Below the pieces are notes generated by a model. The model had not been told where the DNA came from, made no database searches, and saw only the letters and a program-made list of their open reading frames with translations. This document shows positions 10,947-20,948 of a DNA stretch of 64,000 nucleotides, in pieces. Positions within the stretch are counted from its first letter, which is position 1. Each line of letters starts with the position of its first letter. Source of the DNA: Nannochloropsis oceanica. Taxonomy: Eukaryota > Sar > Eustigmatophyceae > Eustigmatales > Monodopsidaceae. Made by a program: the position numbers and the translations under genes. The stretch spans positions 682,001 through 746,000 of the forward strand of contig CP038108.1 in the NCBI GenBank assembly GCA_004519485.1, written 5' to 3'.

Positions 10947-11165
10947 AGTGTGTACATCGAGATTTGGATCGAAGAAAATTGGGACGAAAAGTCAGTCTCG
11001 AACCGCGGCCCAAGGGAGTGTGAATCGAAATTTTGAACCCAAGAAAGTGATGTTGGGACACAAGTCTCGAGTCCCCGCCCAAATGAAAGGGGGAGTGTGT
11101 CGCAATTCGGGCCGAAGGATATGGCTTCGGGACACAAGTCTTAATTCGCGGCCTAAAATTAGGTA
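10947..11165 (+). repeat. Degenerate ~70-77 bp tandem repeat, three units
   Basis: Three successive units begin near 10947, 11017 and 11094, each with an AGTGTG start followed by a CGA(G/A)ATTT-like block. Each then carries GGGACRMAAGTC and a C/G-rich CCGCGGCC- or CCGCCC-like block. Units differ by many substitutions, so the array is old. It may continue weakly on the left to about 10930. No gene is seen around it in this gap. Confidence 0.7.
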
Positions 11166-11514
11166 CTATAGCCGTTTTTAAAGGGTGGATTTGGCGAGTT
11201 TTTCATTTGTCATCAACCGGCCTCAACCGGCCTCGATTTACGGCGCCATCGGACGGCGCAGAGTAACCAAGAAACCTTGCTTATCGCTCGTTAGCCTCTC
11301 TTTCTCCTCTGCTCTCTATCACGAGCTTGCGCATGACAATAACAACATAACCTCTCACATATTTTACAGGCAATGCCTCGAGGACGGCACCCACAGTCGT
11401 TGCGCCGAGCCTAAATCCGCCCTCCTTCCCCTCAGTCGAATCAAGTGCGCCTAGCACACCGCGGGACCGCGGGCAGCACCACTGCCACCACCACACTACA
11501 AGCGCAAGCCCCCA

Positions 11515-12783
11515 ATGAAGTTTTACGCTGTCCGCCTTCCTATTCGCGCCATCTTCACCTCGTGGCCGGAATGCAACGCCGTCGTTTCGCGGGCGAACTT
11601 TGCCAACTTCAAATCCTTTCCTACGTTGGAGGAAGCTCGGGTGTACATGGAAGACGGGCTCGCGCTGCAGGAGCAACCAGATGAAGACGGTGGGGAGCAG
11701 CAGCATGTGGAGAAATTCATGGGGGATGGTGGAAAGGATTACGAACAAAGAGCGGGTAAGCCATGGGGTTTGAAGCAGGAGAGTGAAGGTTCTAGGGATG
11801 GGATCGGGGAGGGAGGAGGGAGAGGGGGAGGAGGAGGAGAAGAAAGGAGGATGGTCTCACCGCCATTTATGAATACGGCGGAGTCGAAGAGAGAGGAGCA
11901 AGTTGGTGAAGGAGGGCAAGATGCGAGGAAGCGGAAAGCACCACTTCCTGTCGTGGGCGTCGAGAAGCGGGAAAGAGGAGGAGGAAAAGGAGGGGAGGTA
12001 ATCAGTTTGCTGAGCGACAGTGGAGACGAGGACTACAGCGAAGATTTGCGGGGAGGGCAAAAGAGGCGACTGAAGAGTGATTGGGGACAAGCCGAAGAAC
12101 GTCAAGACCAAAATGATGATGGGGAGAGCGAGGAGGAGTATAATGATGACAATGAGCGCTTCGAAGCCACCCAAGCCATCCCTGCTTCCCCCCTCGCTCC
12201 TGTCCCCAAAGCCCCTACTCGTCCTCCTCCTCTCACTATAGCCGCAGCAACTGCCGCAACTACTGGCGCTAGTGCTGCTGCTGCTGCTGCTGCTGCTGGT
12301 CGTGGTGGTGATATTGCTACTGCTGCTACTGCCAAAGCGCATGTCATCACCTCCGGCAAGCTATTCTTCGATGGCGGCTCGCGTGGGAATCCGGGCATTG
12401 CTGGTTGCGGTGCTGTCATGTATGACGAGCTATCAGGGAGGAAACTCTGGTCTTTATCCGCTTTTCTGGGGCACGATAGAACCAACAATCAAGCCGAATA
12501 CGCTGCTTTGTGCTTTGGGCTGGAGGAGGCATTGAAGCGAGGCGTGAGCAGTGTCCAGGTCTTTGGAGACTCTACATTGGTAGTGAAGCAGGTGCAGGGG
12601 GCATGGAAGGTCAAAAATGCCGGCATGAGAGTGTGGCATAGCAAGGCTCTGGCCCTGGGGAAGAAGTTTAAACGGTTTCGGATTTGTTATATACCGAGGG
12701 AGGAGAACAAGGTGGCGGACGCGTTGGCCAATGAAGGGATGGATGGACGGAAGGAAGGAGGGGCGGTGGTCGTTGAGGAGTGA
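11515..12783 (+). CDS. RNASEH1: Ribonuclease H1
   Basis: Single-exon gene, 422 residues, ATG at 11515. Residues about 1-45 form the RNase H1 hybrid-binding domain (KFYAVRLPIRAIFTSWPEC ... FANFKSF-TLEEAR). This is the fold also called the caulimovirus viroplasmin domain; its presence is normal in eukaryotic RNase H1 and does not mean a viral gene. A ~230-residue low-complexity acidic and alanine-rich linker follows. The C-terminal ~150 residues are a type 1 RNase H. Catalytic acids are seen in FFDGGSRGNPG, NNQAEYAAL, VFGDSTLVV and NKVADALAN. It should cut RNA in RNA-DNA hybrids, removing primers and R-loops in the nucleus or mitochondrion. No clear targeting peptide is visible. Confidence 0.9.
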   Translation: MKFYAVRLPIRAIFTSWPECNAVVSRANFANFKSFPTLEEARVYMEDGLALQEQPDEDGGEQQHVEKFMGDGGKDYEQRAGKPWGLKQESEGSRDGIGEGGGRGGGGGEERRMVSPPFMNTAESKREEQVGEGGQDARKRKAPLPVVGVEKRERGGGKGGEVISLLSDSGDEDYSEDLRGGQKRRLKSDWGQAEERQDQNDDGESEEEYNDDNERFEATQAIPASPLAPVPKAPTRPPPLTIAAATAATTGASAAAAAAAAGRGGDIATAATAKAHVITSGKLFFDGGSRGNPGIAGCGAVMYDELSGRKLWSLSAFLGHDRTNNQAEYAALCFGLEEALKRGVSSVQVFGDSTLVVKQVQGAWKVKNAGMRVWHSKALALGKKFKRFRICYIPREENKVADALANEGMDGRKEGGAVVVEE

Positions 12784-13014
12784 TAAGGCTTGTAAATATG
12801 TGATGAATGATTAGTATAAAAAATAAAATAAAATGTGACGGAAGGGACTTCAGGATAGGCGTCGATGATCATCAAGTCCAAGGATAAGCGTCCCCTTTGC
12901 CTCTTCAAAAAGACCTCTTGGCGCTGATCCAATTCGAAATTTCCTGGCTTCTCCAATGCACCAGCCAAAGGGATAGGCTCAGCCATTCGACGAGTGCCTC
13001 CTGAGGCGCCCCTC

Positions 13015-13140
13015 TAATCCACCCTCCTAATCCACCCTCACAATCCACCCTCCTAATCCACCCTCCTAATCCACCCCTCTAATCCACCCTCCTAATCCAC
13101 CCACCAAATCCACCCTTCTAATCCACCCACCCACGGCACC
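13015..13140 (+). repeat. 13-15 bp minisatellite
   Basis: About nine copies of a short unit close to CTAATCCACCCTC, with small length changes (CACAATCCACCCTC, CCAAATCCACCCTT). It lies in the gap between the RNase H1 stop and the PfkB kinase 3' end. Copies are close to identical, suggesting recent slippage or unequal exchange. Confidence 0.85.
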
Positions 13141-13335
13141 GACAAATGAACCCAGACCGTGCTAGATTTTCCCTTTATGCCGAATACGACTCACAACGAG
13201 CTGAATATGGAAAAGCACAGAGCCATGACACGTGTCGTTATGCACTCGAGGTGACATATTTTATTTATTTTCGTCACTCATTATTCGTCAATTTTTTAAT
13301 ATATACTTTGTTTTATCAATAATTTCTTTAATTTT

Positions 13336-14805
13336 TCATTCAATCTCCCTCAAATTCTCCAAAATCTCCTCCCTATCACGCGGCGGCGCCGACGCCCCCA
13401 TTTTTGTCACAATATGACTTCCCATAGCACACCCCATCCTCAACACTTCATTCCACGCATCCTTCTCTTTTTCCCCTCCTCCTTCTCTCCCTCCCTCCTT
13501 TTTTCTCATTAATCTCTCTATCAGCCTAAACAAGACTCCCGCGTTGAAGGAATCACCTGCCCCTGTCGTATCCACCACCTCCTTCCTCGGACACCCCTGC
13601 CACACCTCCCTCCTCTTCCGACTTCCCTCTCCTTCCTTCTCTTTCTCTTCAATTAACGCATATGCCCCCAGGGCCCCTCTCGTAACAATCACGTGCCTCA
13701 CCCCCAGATCTACAAAATACCTCGCCGCCGCCTCCACCGCTCTTTCTTTCTTTTCTTCCTCCTCCCCCTCCCTTTCCTCCACATTGTCGTCCTTCTTCCC
13801 TTGTTTCCTCCCAATCATCCCCTTCGTTATCGCCAACGCCTCCATCTCATTCAACAACAACAAATCCAACCATGGAAATATTTCTTCCAACCCCCCCCCC
13901 CACTCTCCACGCGCATCATATTGCGGACTCAAACTTGTTACGACGCCTCTCTTCCGACACTCGCGCAATATCCCAGGCAAGGCCGGCCAGAGAGAAGGAC
14001 AATTGTAAAATCCAGCTATGTGAACGAAGCAGCTGTTGTAGAGGGAGGGCAAATCCAGGTGGCTTTCGTTGAACGTAGAGACGACTCCCCGATGGGTGAT
14101 GAAGGCGCGGTCAGCCGCGCCGGAGAGACAGATACAAACGCCTGTCGTCGTCGTTTTTGGGTGTGTTGAACATGTCGTACTATTTTCTGCTCGGGTGGCT
14201 GAGGACGAGCAGGACGAGCAGGACGAGGAGGACGAGAACGAGGGGGAGGTTGAAGCCGTGGAGACTTGGACGTCCTGGCCCTGAGCGACCTCCGCAATTT
14301 TGCTGCGCATGAAGGAGCCAAAGAGGTCACTGCCCAAGGCGGTGTGCAAGACAATGCTCGGATGAGTGTTTGATGAGGACGAGCATGGAGGAAAAAGACG
14401 TAGCAAGCTGGCGAGCTGGAGGACGGTATTGCAAGCAGAACCCCCCGGCGTCAAAGCAATCGGAGTGTCGGTCAGCACGTCCGTGCCCCACTCCGGTATG
14501 TGGTTGACACCACCCACTATGACGTCGCAAAAAGCGTCTCCCACGACCGAGATTAGGTGGCGCTTCTCGGTGCTGCTGCTCCCGGTCTTAAACCTCCTTT
14601 GTCTCAGAAACGCCGCGGCTAGGGCAACAACAATGCCCACAGCCGCAACCGACGCCGCCTTATGCTGCGACATCGGCATATTCTGGAGGTTATATTTGGA
14701 GAGCACTTGGGATTCGGTCGTGTAGTGTGGTAGTCCTGTCTTAGCGAATGAGTATCTCCGGTAGGAGGGGCCTTGGAGAATTATAGAGATGAAGGTATAT
14801 TGCAT
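13336..14805 (-). CDS. PfkB-family sugar/nucleoside kinase with N-terminal membrane segment
   Basis: Single-exon gene. ATG codons at 14805 and 14679 are both possible; the longer form gives about 489 residues. The kinase region begins ISVVGDAFCDVIVGG and contains the glycine-rich TPGGSACNTVLQLASLL substrate-binding part. It also has DLLLLNEMEALAITKG, HVIVTRGALGAYALI and the PfkB signature DTTGAGDSFNAGVLF, with the catalytic Asp. This ATP-dependent kinase family includes adenosine kinase, ribokinase and ketohexokinase; the substrate cannot be chosen from sequence. Just after the inner ATG is a hydrophobic stretch (AASVAAVGIVVALAAAFL) followed by Arg residues, suggesting a membrane anchor or organelle leader. 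Ser-rich and acidic inserts interrupt the fold. Divergent from the GPATCH1 gene. Confidence 0.85.
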   Translation of the reverse strand: MQYTFISIILQGPSYRRYSFAKTGLPHYTTESQVLSKYNLQNMPMSQHKAASVAAVGIVVALAAAFLRQRRFKTGSSSTEKRHLISVVGDAFCDVIVGGVNHIPEWGTDVLTDTPIALTPGGSACNTVLQLASLLRLFPPCSSSSNTHPSIVLHTALGSDLFGSFMRSKIAEVAQGQDVQVSTASTSPSFSSSSSCSSCSSSATRAENSTTCSTHPKTTTTGVCICLSGAADRAFITHRGVVSTFNESHLDLPSLYNSCFVHIAGFYNCPSLWPALPGILRECRKRGVVTSLSPQYDARGEWGGGLEEIFPWLDLLLLNEMEALAITKGMIGRKQGKKDDNVEEREGEEEEKKERAVEAAARYFVDLGVRHVIVTRGALGAYALIEEKEKEGEGSRKRREVWQGCPRKEVVDTTGAGDSFNAGVLFRLIERLMRKKEGGREGGGEKEKDAWNEVLRMGCAMGSHIVTKMGASAPPRDREEILENLREIE

Positions 14806-15074
14806 GGACTCCGGAACTTGAGCGGGGGTGAGAGGATGCTCCTCTGCCAAACCTGTCCATACCTTGCCTGCCTCCGCATTTCACAAGGTAGTGACACGAT
14901 TACCACCAATGTGTACCTCAAGAAAGCGCTCGGCTCACATGCCCTTTTTCTGCTCCCCCCAACTGACACATATCGCACAGGCACTGCTCCGGGCCGCATC
15001 ATAACTCCGGCCAATATAAATGAGCCTCCCCAGATCTCTATCATCCTCCACCTCCTGAACCACCTCAAGAAACA
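14806..15074. promoter_or_regulatory. Divergent promoter gap, PfkB kinase / GPATCH1
   Basis: 269 bp between two divergent start codons (395 bp if the inner kinase ATG is used). Must contain both 5' flanks. No motif assigned. Confidence 0.35.
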
Positions 15075-18000
15075 ATGAGTGCCTATCGTGGCAAAACGCG
15101 GAAGGACGAAGTTCGGGACGATGAGGGCCGGCGACGGTTCCATGGCGCGTTCACCGGTGGGTTTTCGGCTGGGTATTTCAATAGCGTTGGCAGCCAGGAG
15201 GGATGGGAGCCCGCCACATTCCAATCCTCCCGGGAAAATCGTGCGCAAGGGCAAGGAGGGAAATCAAAGGGAGAACAGCAGCGTCCTGAAGATTTTATGG
15301 ATGAGGAGGACGGATTGCTCGGTCGGAAGTTGCAAGCGCAGCTGACTTACGATACGTTAGGGGACGCGTCGAAGCAATTGTTGAGAAGGCAGGTGGAGAA
15401 GGAGGCGGTGGGAAGTGTTATTCCGGGGATGGGGATGGTAGATGAGTTGTTGGCGCCCACGGATGTGGCAATTGGAAAGAAGTTGTTGCAGATGATGGGG
15501 TGGAAGGAGGGGGTGGGGGTGGGGTCGAGGCAACTTCGTCCTCGGAAGAAGCGGAAGAAGCTGAAGAAGGGGGGGCATGCCGATGGGAACGAGGTAGACG
15601 AGGAGGAAGAGGAAGATGATTTTGATAGTGCTGCTTTGCTCCCTGATCATTTGCGGCACGATGCTTCGTTGGTCCGAGGGGGAAAGATACTTTTTAGCCG
15701 ACCTAACGTGGGTGTGACGTTACTACCAACGGCCAAAAACGACTTGTACGGGCTGGGGTTCGATCCTGCGAAAGACGCGCCTGAATTCAATGCATTTCGC
15801 TTGCAACAGGGAATAGGAAGGGAAGGAGGACGGAATGGTGATGATGACAGTAGAGGAGTATATCGGATGGGGGATGTATTGGGGAAGGGGACGTCGAGTC
15901 GGGCAGGACGGCGGAACATGATGGGCTTTGCGCTGGACGAGGAGGAGGATGATGTATATGATGACCTGGATGGAAGAGGGAGGGAAGGAAGGGATAAAAG
16001 TAGTGGAAAGGTAGGAGGAGATGAGTATTTGACAGTGCTGGGAGAGGACGAGGAGGAGGACGAGGACGAGCGCATGGGGCGACGTCCCAAGCTAAGCACA
16101 GGGGCGGCAAAACGCATGGCGTTGGAAGATTGGATTGGAGGATGCACATCCTCTACTACTGCTGCTGCTGGTGCTACTGCTGCATCCGCGCCATCGAAAT
16201 GTCCCACGGATTCTAGGCCGGTGCCTGAAGGGTTTGTGCTGGGCGTTGAACAGATGGCGTTCAAGCAACCGTTTTGGGCTCCACCTACCCCTCCGCGGGG
16301 TTTTGTCCCGTTTCACCACTTTAAGAGGGAGAAAGAGGGCGAAGAGGACATCGATCATGCAGTAGCCGTCAAGAGGCATCGAGAGGCGAATCAAGGGAAG
16401 CTGGCAGCCTCGGCAAGGGGGAGCTTACTGAGGGAAGCCATTCCGAAGGCCCCAATGGGGGAGGGAGGGAGGGAGGCGGCCTCTATATTTGACCTCATGT
16501 CTGAAGAGGATCGACAGCGAATCAAAGCCTACAAATCAGGTGATGGAGCAGCAGCTGCGTCATCATCAGCAGCAGCAGGAGCAGCACCAGCCGCACCAGC
16601 ACCTGCAGTAGTACCGACGGCGTTCCAAGGTATGCAAGGAGCGCTGGCAAAGCGATTTAGTGTCGCCGAACGCCCTACTACTATGAACAGCTCTTTGCCC
16701 GAAGGCCTCATCGAGAGAGGCAGGATCGGCGGGACTGGAGGCATTGCTCCGTCTGTGGCCCTTCCTCCTCCACCGCCTGATGTGAAATCGGTGGTGACAC
16801 CAGTACGGAGCGAGCTTTACTTTTATCCTGCTTCTTTGTTGTGTAAACGATTTAATGTCTCATTGCCTCAGCATGCGAGACTGACGCCTGCAAGTAACAA
16901 TATCATCAGCTCCAGCAGTAGCAATAATGTGGTGCTACCGCAGGCGTTGCCTCGTTCGTTTGGAGGAGGAGGAGGAGAAGGAGGAGGAGGAGGAGGAGGA
17001 GGAGGAGGGGGAGGAGTGGTACCGACGTCACTAATTCCTCTGCAGCAGGGGAAGGGGAAAGCATCTTCTTTATTAAGCAACAAATTTGACCAGGAAATGG
17101 AGGCACTGTTGCCAACAACTGGGAATCTTCAGCTAGAGGAGCAACAGTTTGAGGGAGGAGATGAGGAGGGGGAGGGAGGAGAGGAGGAAGAGAAAGAAGC
17201 AGCGTTGCCGGCTTTTGAGAAAAAGGCACGGCCAACCAAAGATTTTTTCAAGGCTATTTTTGAAGCCTCTTCTTCATCGGAAGATGAAGACGAGAGCAAC
17301 GACGAGAATGAAGATGGAGGGGAGGATGAAAAGGCGGCCATTTCTCCTGCTGATGCTGCGGCGGCGGCTCCGAAGCTGGCAGGGGATGCTCCTACTCCTC
17401 CTCGGGTGAGTGCTATTTCTCATGATCATTATGTGCAGCCGATTCGGACAGTGGGGGGAGAGACGATGGAGGAGCTGTTGGCTAAGGGCCCCATGATGAT
17501 AAGCAAGAAGGAAAAGCGGAAGGCCGTGGAGGACTTAGTGATGGGGAATGGAGAGGAGGAGGAAGAGGAGGAAGAAGGGCTGGTGTTTGGAACTGCTGTG
17601 CTGAAGAAGAAAAAGGCCCAAAAGTCCAAGAGTAGCAGCAGCGGTAGCAGACGCGTGCCTGACCTCGCAAAGTCGAAAGAGGGGGCCGGAACGCCACCAT
17701 TGTCCACACTAAGGATGGGGAGAGGCATACCACCCACTCCGGCACAGTTCGAAGAGATGGCTGCGACACTTGTGACCAGATCGCTGGAGGGCAGTCCTCT
17801 TCTTCCAACGGATACTGCTACGGCTGCTTATGCTGTGTCGAAGGGGAAGGGGAAAGTAGAAGATGAGGCAAGCAACGATAGTAGCGGTTGCAGTAGTGAT
17901 GGAGATAGTGAGAGCGGCAGCAGCAGCAGCGAAGAAGGGCCTAAGCCTTTGAATGCGAAACATGAAGGTGGGAAAGAAGGGAGTGGAAGTTTCAGCATCA

Positions 18001-18212
18001 GCAGCAGTAGCAGTCGCAGTGTGAAGAGGAGGCAAGAGCGCGAGGACAAGAAACACCGCAAGGAGTCTAAGGAGAAGCGGAAGGACAAAAAGAGGGAGAA
18101 GGAGAGGAGGAGGCACTCGAAAAAACGAAAACACAGCAGAAGCAGCAGGAGCATCAGAAGTACCAGTAAAAAAGGGAAGAAAAATCACCACCGACGTCAG
18201 TTGAGTGAATAA
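15075..18212 (+). CDS. GPATCH1: GPATCH1/TOUGH-type G-patch splicing factor
   Basis: Single-exon gene, 1045 residues, ATG at 15075. The N-terminus contains the GPATCH1-specific block RRRFHGAFTGGFSAGYFNSV and GSQEGWEPATFQSSR, then FMDEEDGLLG. A G-patch-like segment is near residues 130-155 (AIGKKLLQMMGWKEGVGVGS). Further family blocks are FWAPPTPPRGFVPFHHF, ASIFDLMSEEDRQRIKAYKS and RPTKDFFKAIFEASSSSEDE. The C-terminal ~100 residues are Arg/Ser/Lys-rich. G-patch proteins activate DEAH helicases; GPATCH1 is a late spliceosome (C-complex) component. Long acidic, poly-Ala and poly-Gly inserts separate the conserved blocks, as is common for neighbours in this window. Confidence 0.85.
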   Translation: MSAYRGKTRKDEVRDDEGRRRFHGAFTGGFSAGYFNSVGSQEGWEPATFQSSRENRAQGQGGKSKGEQQRPEDFMDEEDGLLGRKLQAQLTYDTLGDASKQLLRRQVEKEAVGSVIPGMGMVDELLAPTDVAIGKKLLQMMGWKEGVGVGSRQLRPRKKRKKLKKGGHADGNEVDEEEEEDDFDSAALLPDHLRHDASLVRGGKILFSRPNVGVTLLPTAKNDLYGLGFDPAKDAPEFNAFRLQQGIGREGGRNGDDDSRGVYRMGDVLGKGTSSRAGRRNMMGFALDEEEDDVYDDLDGRGREGRDKSSGKVGGDEYLTVLGEDEEEDEDERMGRRPKLSTGAAKRMALEDWIGGCTSSTTAAAGATAASAPSKCPTDSRPVPEGFVLGVEQMAFKQPFWAPPTPPRGFVPFHHFKREKEGEEDIDHAVAVKRHREANQGKLAASARGSLLREAIPKAPMGEGGREAASIFDLMSEEDRQRIKAYKSGDGAAAASSSAAAGAAPAAPAPAVVPTAFQGMQGALAKRFSVAERPTTMNSSLPEGLIERGRIGGTGGIAPSVALPPPPPDVKSVVTPVRSELYFYPASLLCKRFNVSLPQHARLTPASNNIISSSSSNNVVLPQALPRSFGGGGGEGGGGGGGGGGGGVVPTSLIPLQQGKGKASSLLSNKFDQEMEALLPTTGNLQLEEQQFEGGDEEGEGGEEEEKEAALPAFEKKARPTKDFFKAIFEASSSSEDEDESNDENEDGGEDEKAAISPADAAAAAPKLAGDAPTPPRVSAISHDHYVQPIRTVGGETMEELLAKGPMMISKKEKRKAVEDLVMGNGEEEEEEEEGLVFGTAVLKKKKAQKSKSSSSGSRRVPDLAKSKEGAGTPPLSTLRMGRGIPPTPAQFEEMAATLVTRSLEGSPLLPTDTATAAYAVSKGKGKVEDEASNDSSGCSSDGDSESGSSSSEEGPKPLNAKHEGGKEGSGSFSISSSSSRSVKRRQEREDKKHRKESKEKRKDKKREKERRRHSKKRKHSRSSRSIRSTSKKGKKNHHRRQLSE

Positions 18213-18513
18213 ATATAACAGTTATAAATAGTGAAAAGAAAACGAAGGCAGAGACGATTGCGTAATTCTTTTCTCACATTGCCTTTTCTTTGTGCTGCCA
18301 TCTTCTCATGTATTGTCTATGATCGTTAATTGACCCACAAGCCTCCCCTGTACCACAAAGATGTGTCTTCCCAATGCAAGTCTTACACTCTCGTGCACTT
18401 ACTTTTTGTTACTGCGCAACCTCACGACCAACTCATACCTGTCTCCCAACGCTTCTTTTTACACAGTCCTTAGACACTCTATTTACTGCAACACACACTT
18501 CCCACCCTTCCTC

Positions 18514-20514
18514 TTACCCGGTCTCCTCCTCCCCCCACGCCGTAAACACATGGCCATGCAAAGAAGGATCGCACCTCTTATCCGGGCCCGGGTAGTGAGC
18601 AGGGACCGCCGTCGCATTCCACGCCTCCAAACGCGCCAACAACTGCGTCACCACTACCTGTTGACTCCCCGCTAAATTACAGTTTTCCTCTGGATCATCC
18701 TTTAAATTGAAGAGACATACACCCGTCGTGAAATTTTCCTTGGTAAATTTACAATCTTCACACAGAGGCGCCACCGCGGGCTTCCTGCCCTTCTCGTCCG
18801 GCGGAGCCCAATTTGGGGGAGGGGTCCATTTATCTTGATGTATGTTTTGTCCTGGAGCGCCTACAAGCAGCTTCCAAGGTCCTTGACGGATGGCGGCTTG
18901 TTTGGTACCTGTGAATGGATCACCAGTATCGAGACCGAGGGGATCGATCGTATGAAGGAGCTCGAGGCGTGGGGCGGGTGCACCGTGGGAGATGGTGGCC
19001 CATTGGTCGATTCCGTCAATGTTGTCCGTGATACAGCGGCTACTACTATTGCTACTGCTGCTACTACCACTAATGCTTGTGCCACTGCTGCTGCTATTGC
19101 AAATGTTAAACGACGCACCCTCACCCTTCCCTTCCCTTCCCACCACTCGGTCCACCAACCCAAGAATTGTGGGGAACCAATCAACAACATGCATCAAATT
19201 CTCCCTCTCCACCCCCCTTTCCTCCAACAACGGCGAGTGCACAAACGCCGCTCCCCTTATCCCACCCTCCCAGTAACTCCCTTTTTCCCCCCGTAACGGC
19301 CAATTGTTCCCGCCAAAAACCGGATCCCCCCCATTATCAGTCGTGAAAACAATTACACTATTCTCATACAGCCCTGCCTGTTTCAACGCTTTCGTTACGT
19401 TTCCCACACCCTGATCAAGCTTCCACACCATTGCCGCGTATGTCCTTCGATTCTTATCCTTCACATGTGAAAACCGATCAATATCTCCCTCCGGGGCCTG
19501 CAACCGCCCATGGACGGCTTGATAAGGCAAGTACAAAAACAAAGGCTTCTCTGTCTCTCCCTCCATCGAAACCGACGAGCCAGAAGGAGAATGCGATCTA
19601 ATGATCTCTTCCGCTCGCTGTGTCAACAAATCAGTGCTATATATCCCCTCGTCCTCCCACACTGCCTCCTCCCCATCAAACCAATCCAGGCCCCATCCAG
19701 ACGTTGATCCTTTAAATTCATAGAAGGGGAACTCGCACCGTGCCACATGTGAGAAATAATACTCAGCCCCCGTCAACATCCCCTTGAAAGTATCAAACCC
19801 ACGTTGCAATGGCTGGAATTTTCTTTGATAGTAACCCAAATGCCACTTCCCCACCATGTGCGTCGCGTAATTACGGTCTTTCAATTCCTCGGCAAGCATG
19901 CGATGCTCGGTGCCAAGGGCGGAAGATTGGCCGCTCTGCACGATGGAGTGTTGTAGGCCCAAATGGATGGTGTATTTTCCAGTCAACAAGGAGGCACGCG
20001 TAGGTGTGCAGACGCTTTGGGTGTAGAAGGATTTGAGGATTACGCCATCAGCGGCGAGTTGGTCCAAGTTCGGGGTTTGGATAATGTCTTCGTTGGCCTT
20101 ATTCATCCAGCCGACTGTTTCGTTTGGGGGCGGTGTAGGAGGACACGGGAGGTGGAGGATTGAATTATCTACCTGGAAAATTCATCATGGATTTGCGAAG
20201 TGCACAGCCGGTTAAATGCCTTTGGGGAGGACGAGGATAGGCGAACACCCACCGAAGAGAGCTAGCTTCCTTCAACGAGGCATGACAGGGAGACGAGAAT
20301 AGTGCGCATACCCCAACGACTGAAACGTACCATCATTCCAGCCCAGATCATCCGCCAGAATATAGATGATATGTGGTGGTGTGGTGAGGGCTGATTGCTT
20401 GTCTTGGGTGGAGGCAGTGACAGCAGCAGCAATCCCGCAGCAATCGGAAGAGGCGACAGTGAAGATGCTTGCAACTACCGCGGCGGTGGCATGCCTCCAC
20501 CGCCGCAACCCCAT
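18514..20514 (-). CDS. Arylsulfatase (ARSB/ARSI-like), secretory
   Basis: Two exons. Exon 1 (20331-20514) begins MGLRRWRHATAAVVASIF, a signal peptide, and reads HIIYILADDLGWND, which carries metal-binding acids. A GTACGT donor at 20330 and AACAG acceptor at 20115 join it in phase to exon 2 (18514-20114), giving GWNDVGWMNKANEDIIQTPN. Total about 594 residues. The cysteine of CTPTRASLLTG (about residue 97) is the position turned into formylglycine in sulfatases. HMVGKWHLGYYQ and TTDNGG are further active-site motifs. The enzyme should hydrolyse sulfate esters in the secretory route, vacuole or outside the cell. A Ser-rich insert of about 40 residues (near 18990-19110) is unusual. Head to head with the multicopper-oxidase-like gene. 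Confidence 0.9.
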
Positions 20515-20948
20515 GGTAAGTATTATGTATCAATTCACGACAACCTTTCGTGTATAAATTGCCCATGCGGGGAGAGTGAGTAGAGAAGGGATGATGACCT
20601 CCCCTTCGATTATTTTAGCAGCCCAACTGCCGCCACGCCGTTACGCCCTCCTTCTACGAGCTTGGATTTGCGCTGGTCGCCTCCGTTGCGACCTGTCTTG
20701 TCTCTGTTGAGCTGTCGTCATGGCCTATCCAGGGTATAGCAGCATCTTTCAGCCATTTTCTCTTTCAATCAGCCGCCTCACCCATGAGCGCTCTGTCCTC
20801 CTTGTGCGCATCCACCAAGTCACTCATGTCCGTTTCCCCCCCAGGCACAGTGGAAGCAACGAAAGGAAGCACATCGTCGACGTCCACGAAACGGCAACAA
20901 ACAATTGGCTTGCTCCTCCTTAATTTCTTCCTCCCATCAACCCTGCGA
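20515..20948. promoter_or_regulatory. Divergent promoter gap, arylsulfatase / multicopper-oxidase-like
   Basis: 434 bp between the two secreted-protein start codons (about 270 bp if the upstream ATG at 20784 is used). Shared control is possible but unproven. Confidence 0.35.

Noticed and set aside
11515-11650. Caulimovirus-like fragment
   Set aside because: The viroplasmin-type fold is the normal N-terminal hybrid-binding domain of eukaryotic RNase H1.
13015-13140. CRISPR-like array
   Set aside because: Short head-to-tail repeats without spacers; a minisatellite.
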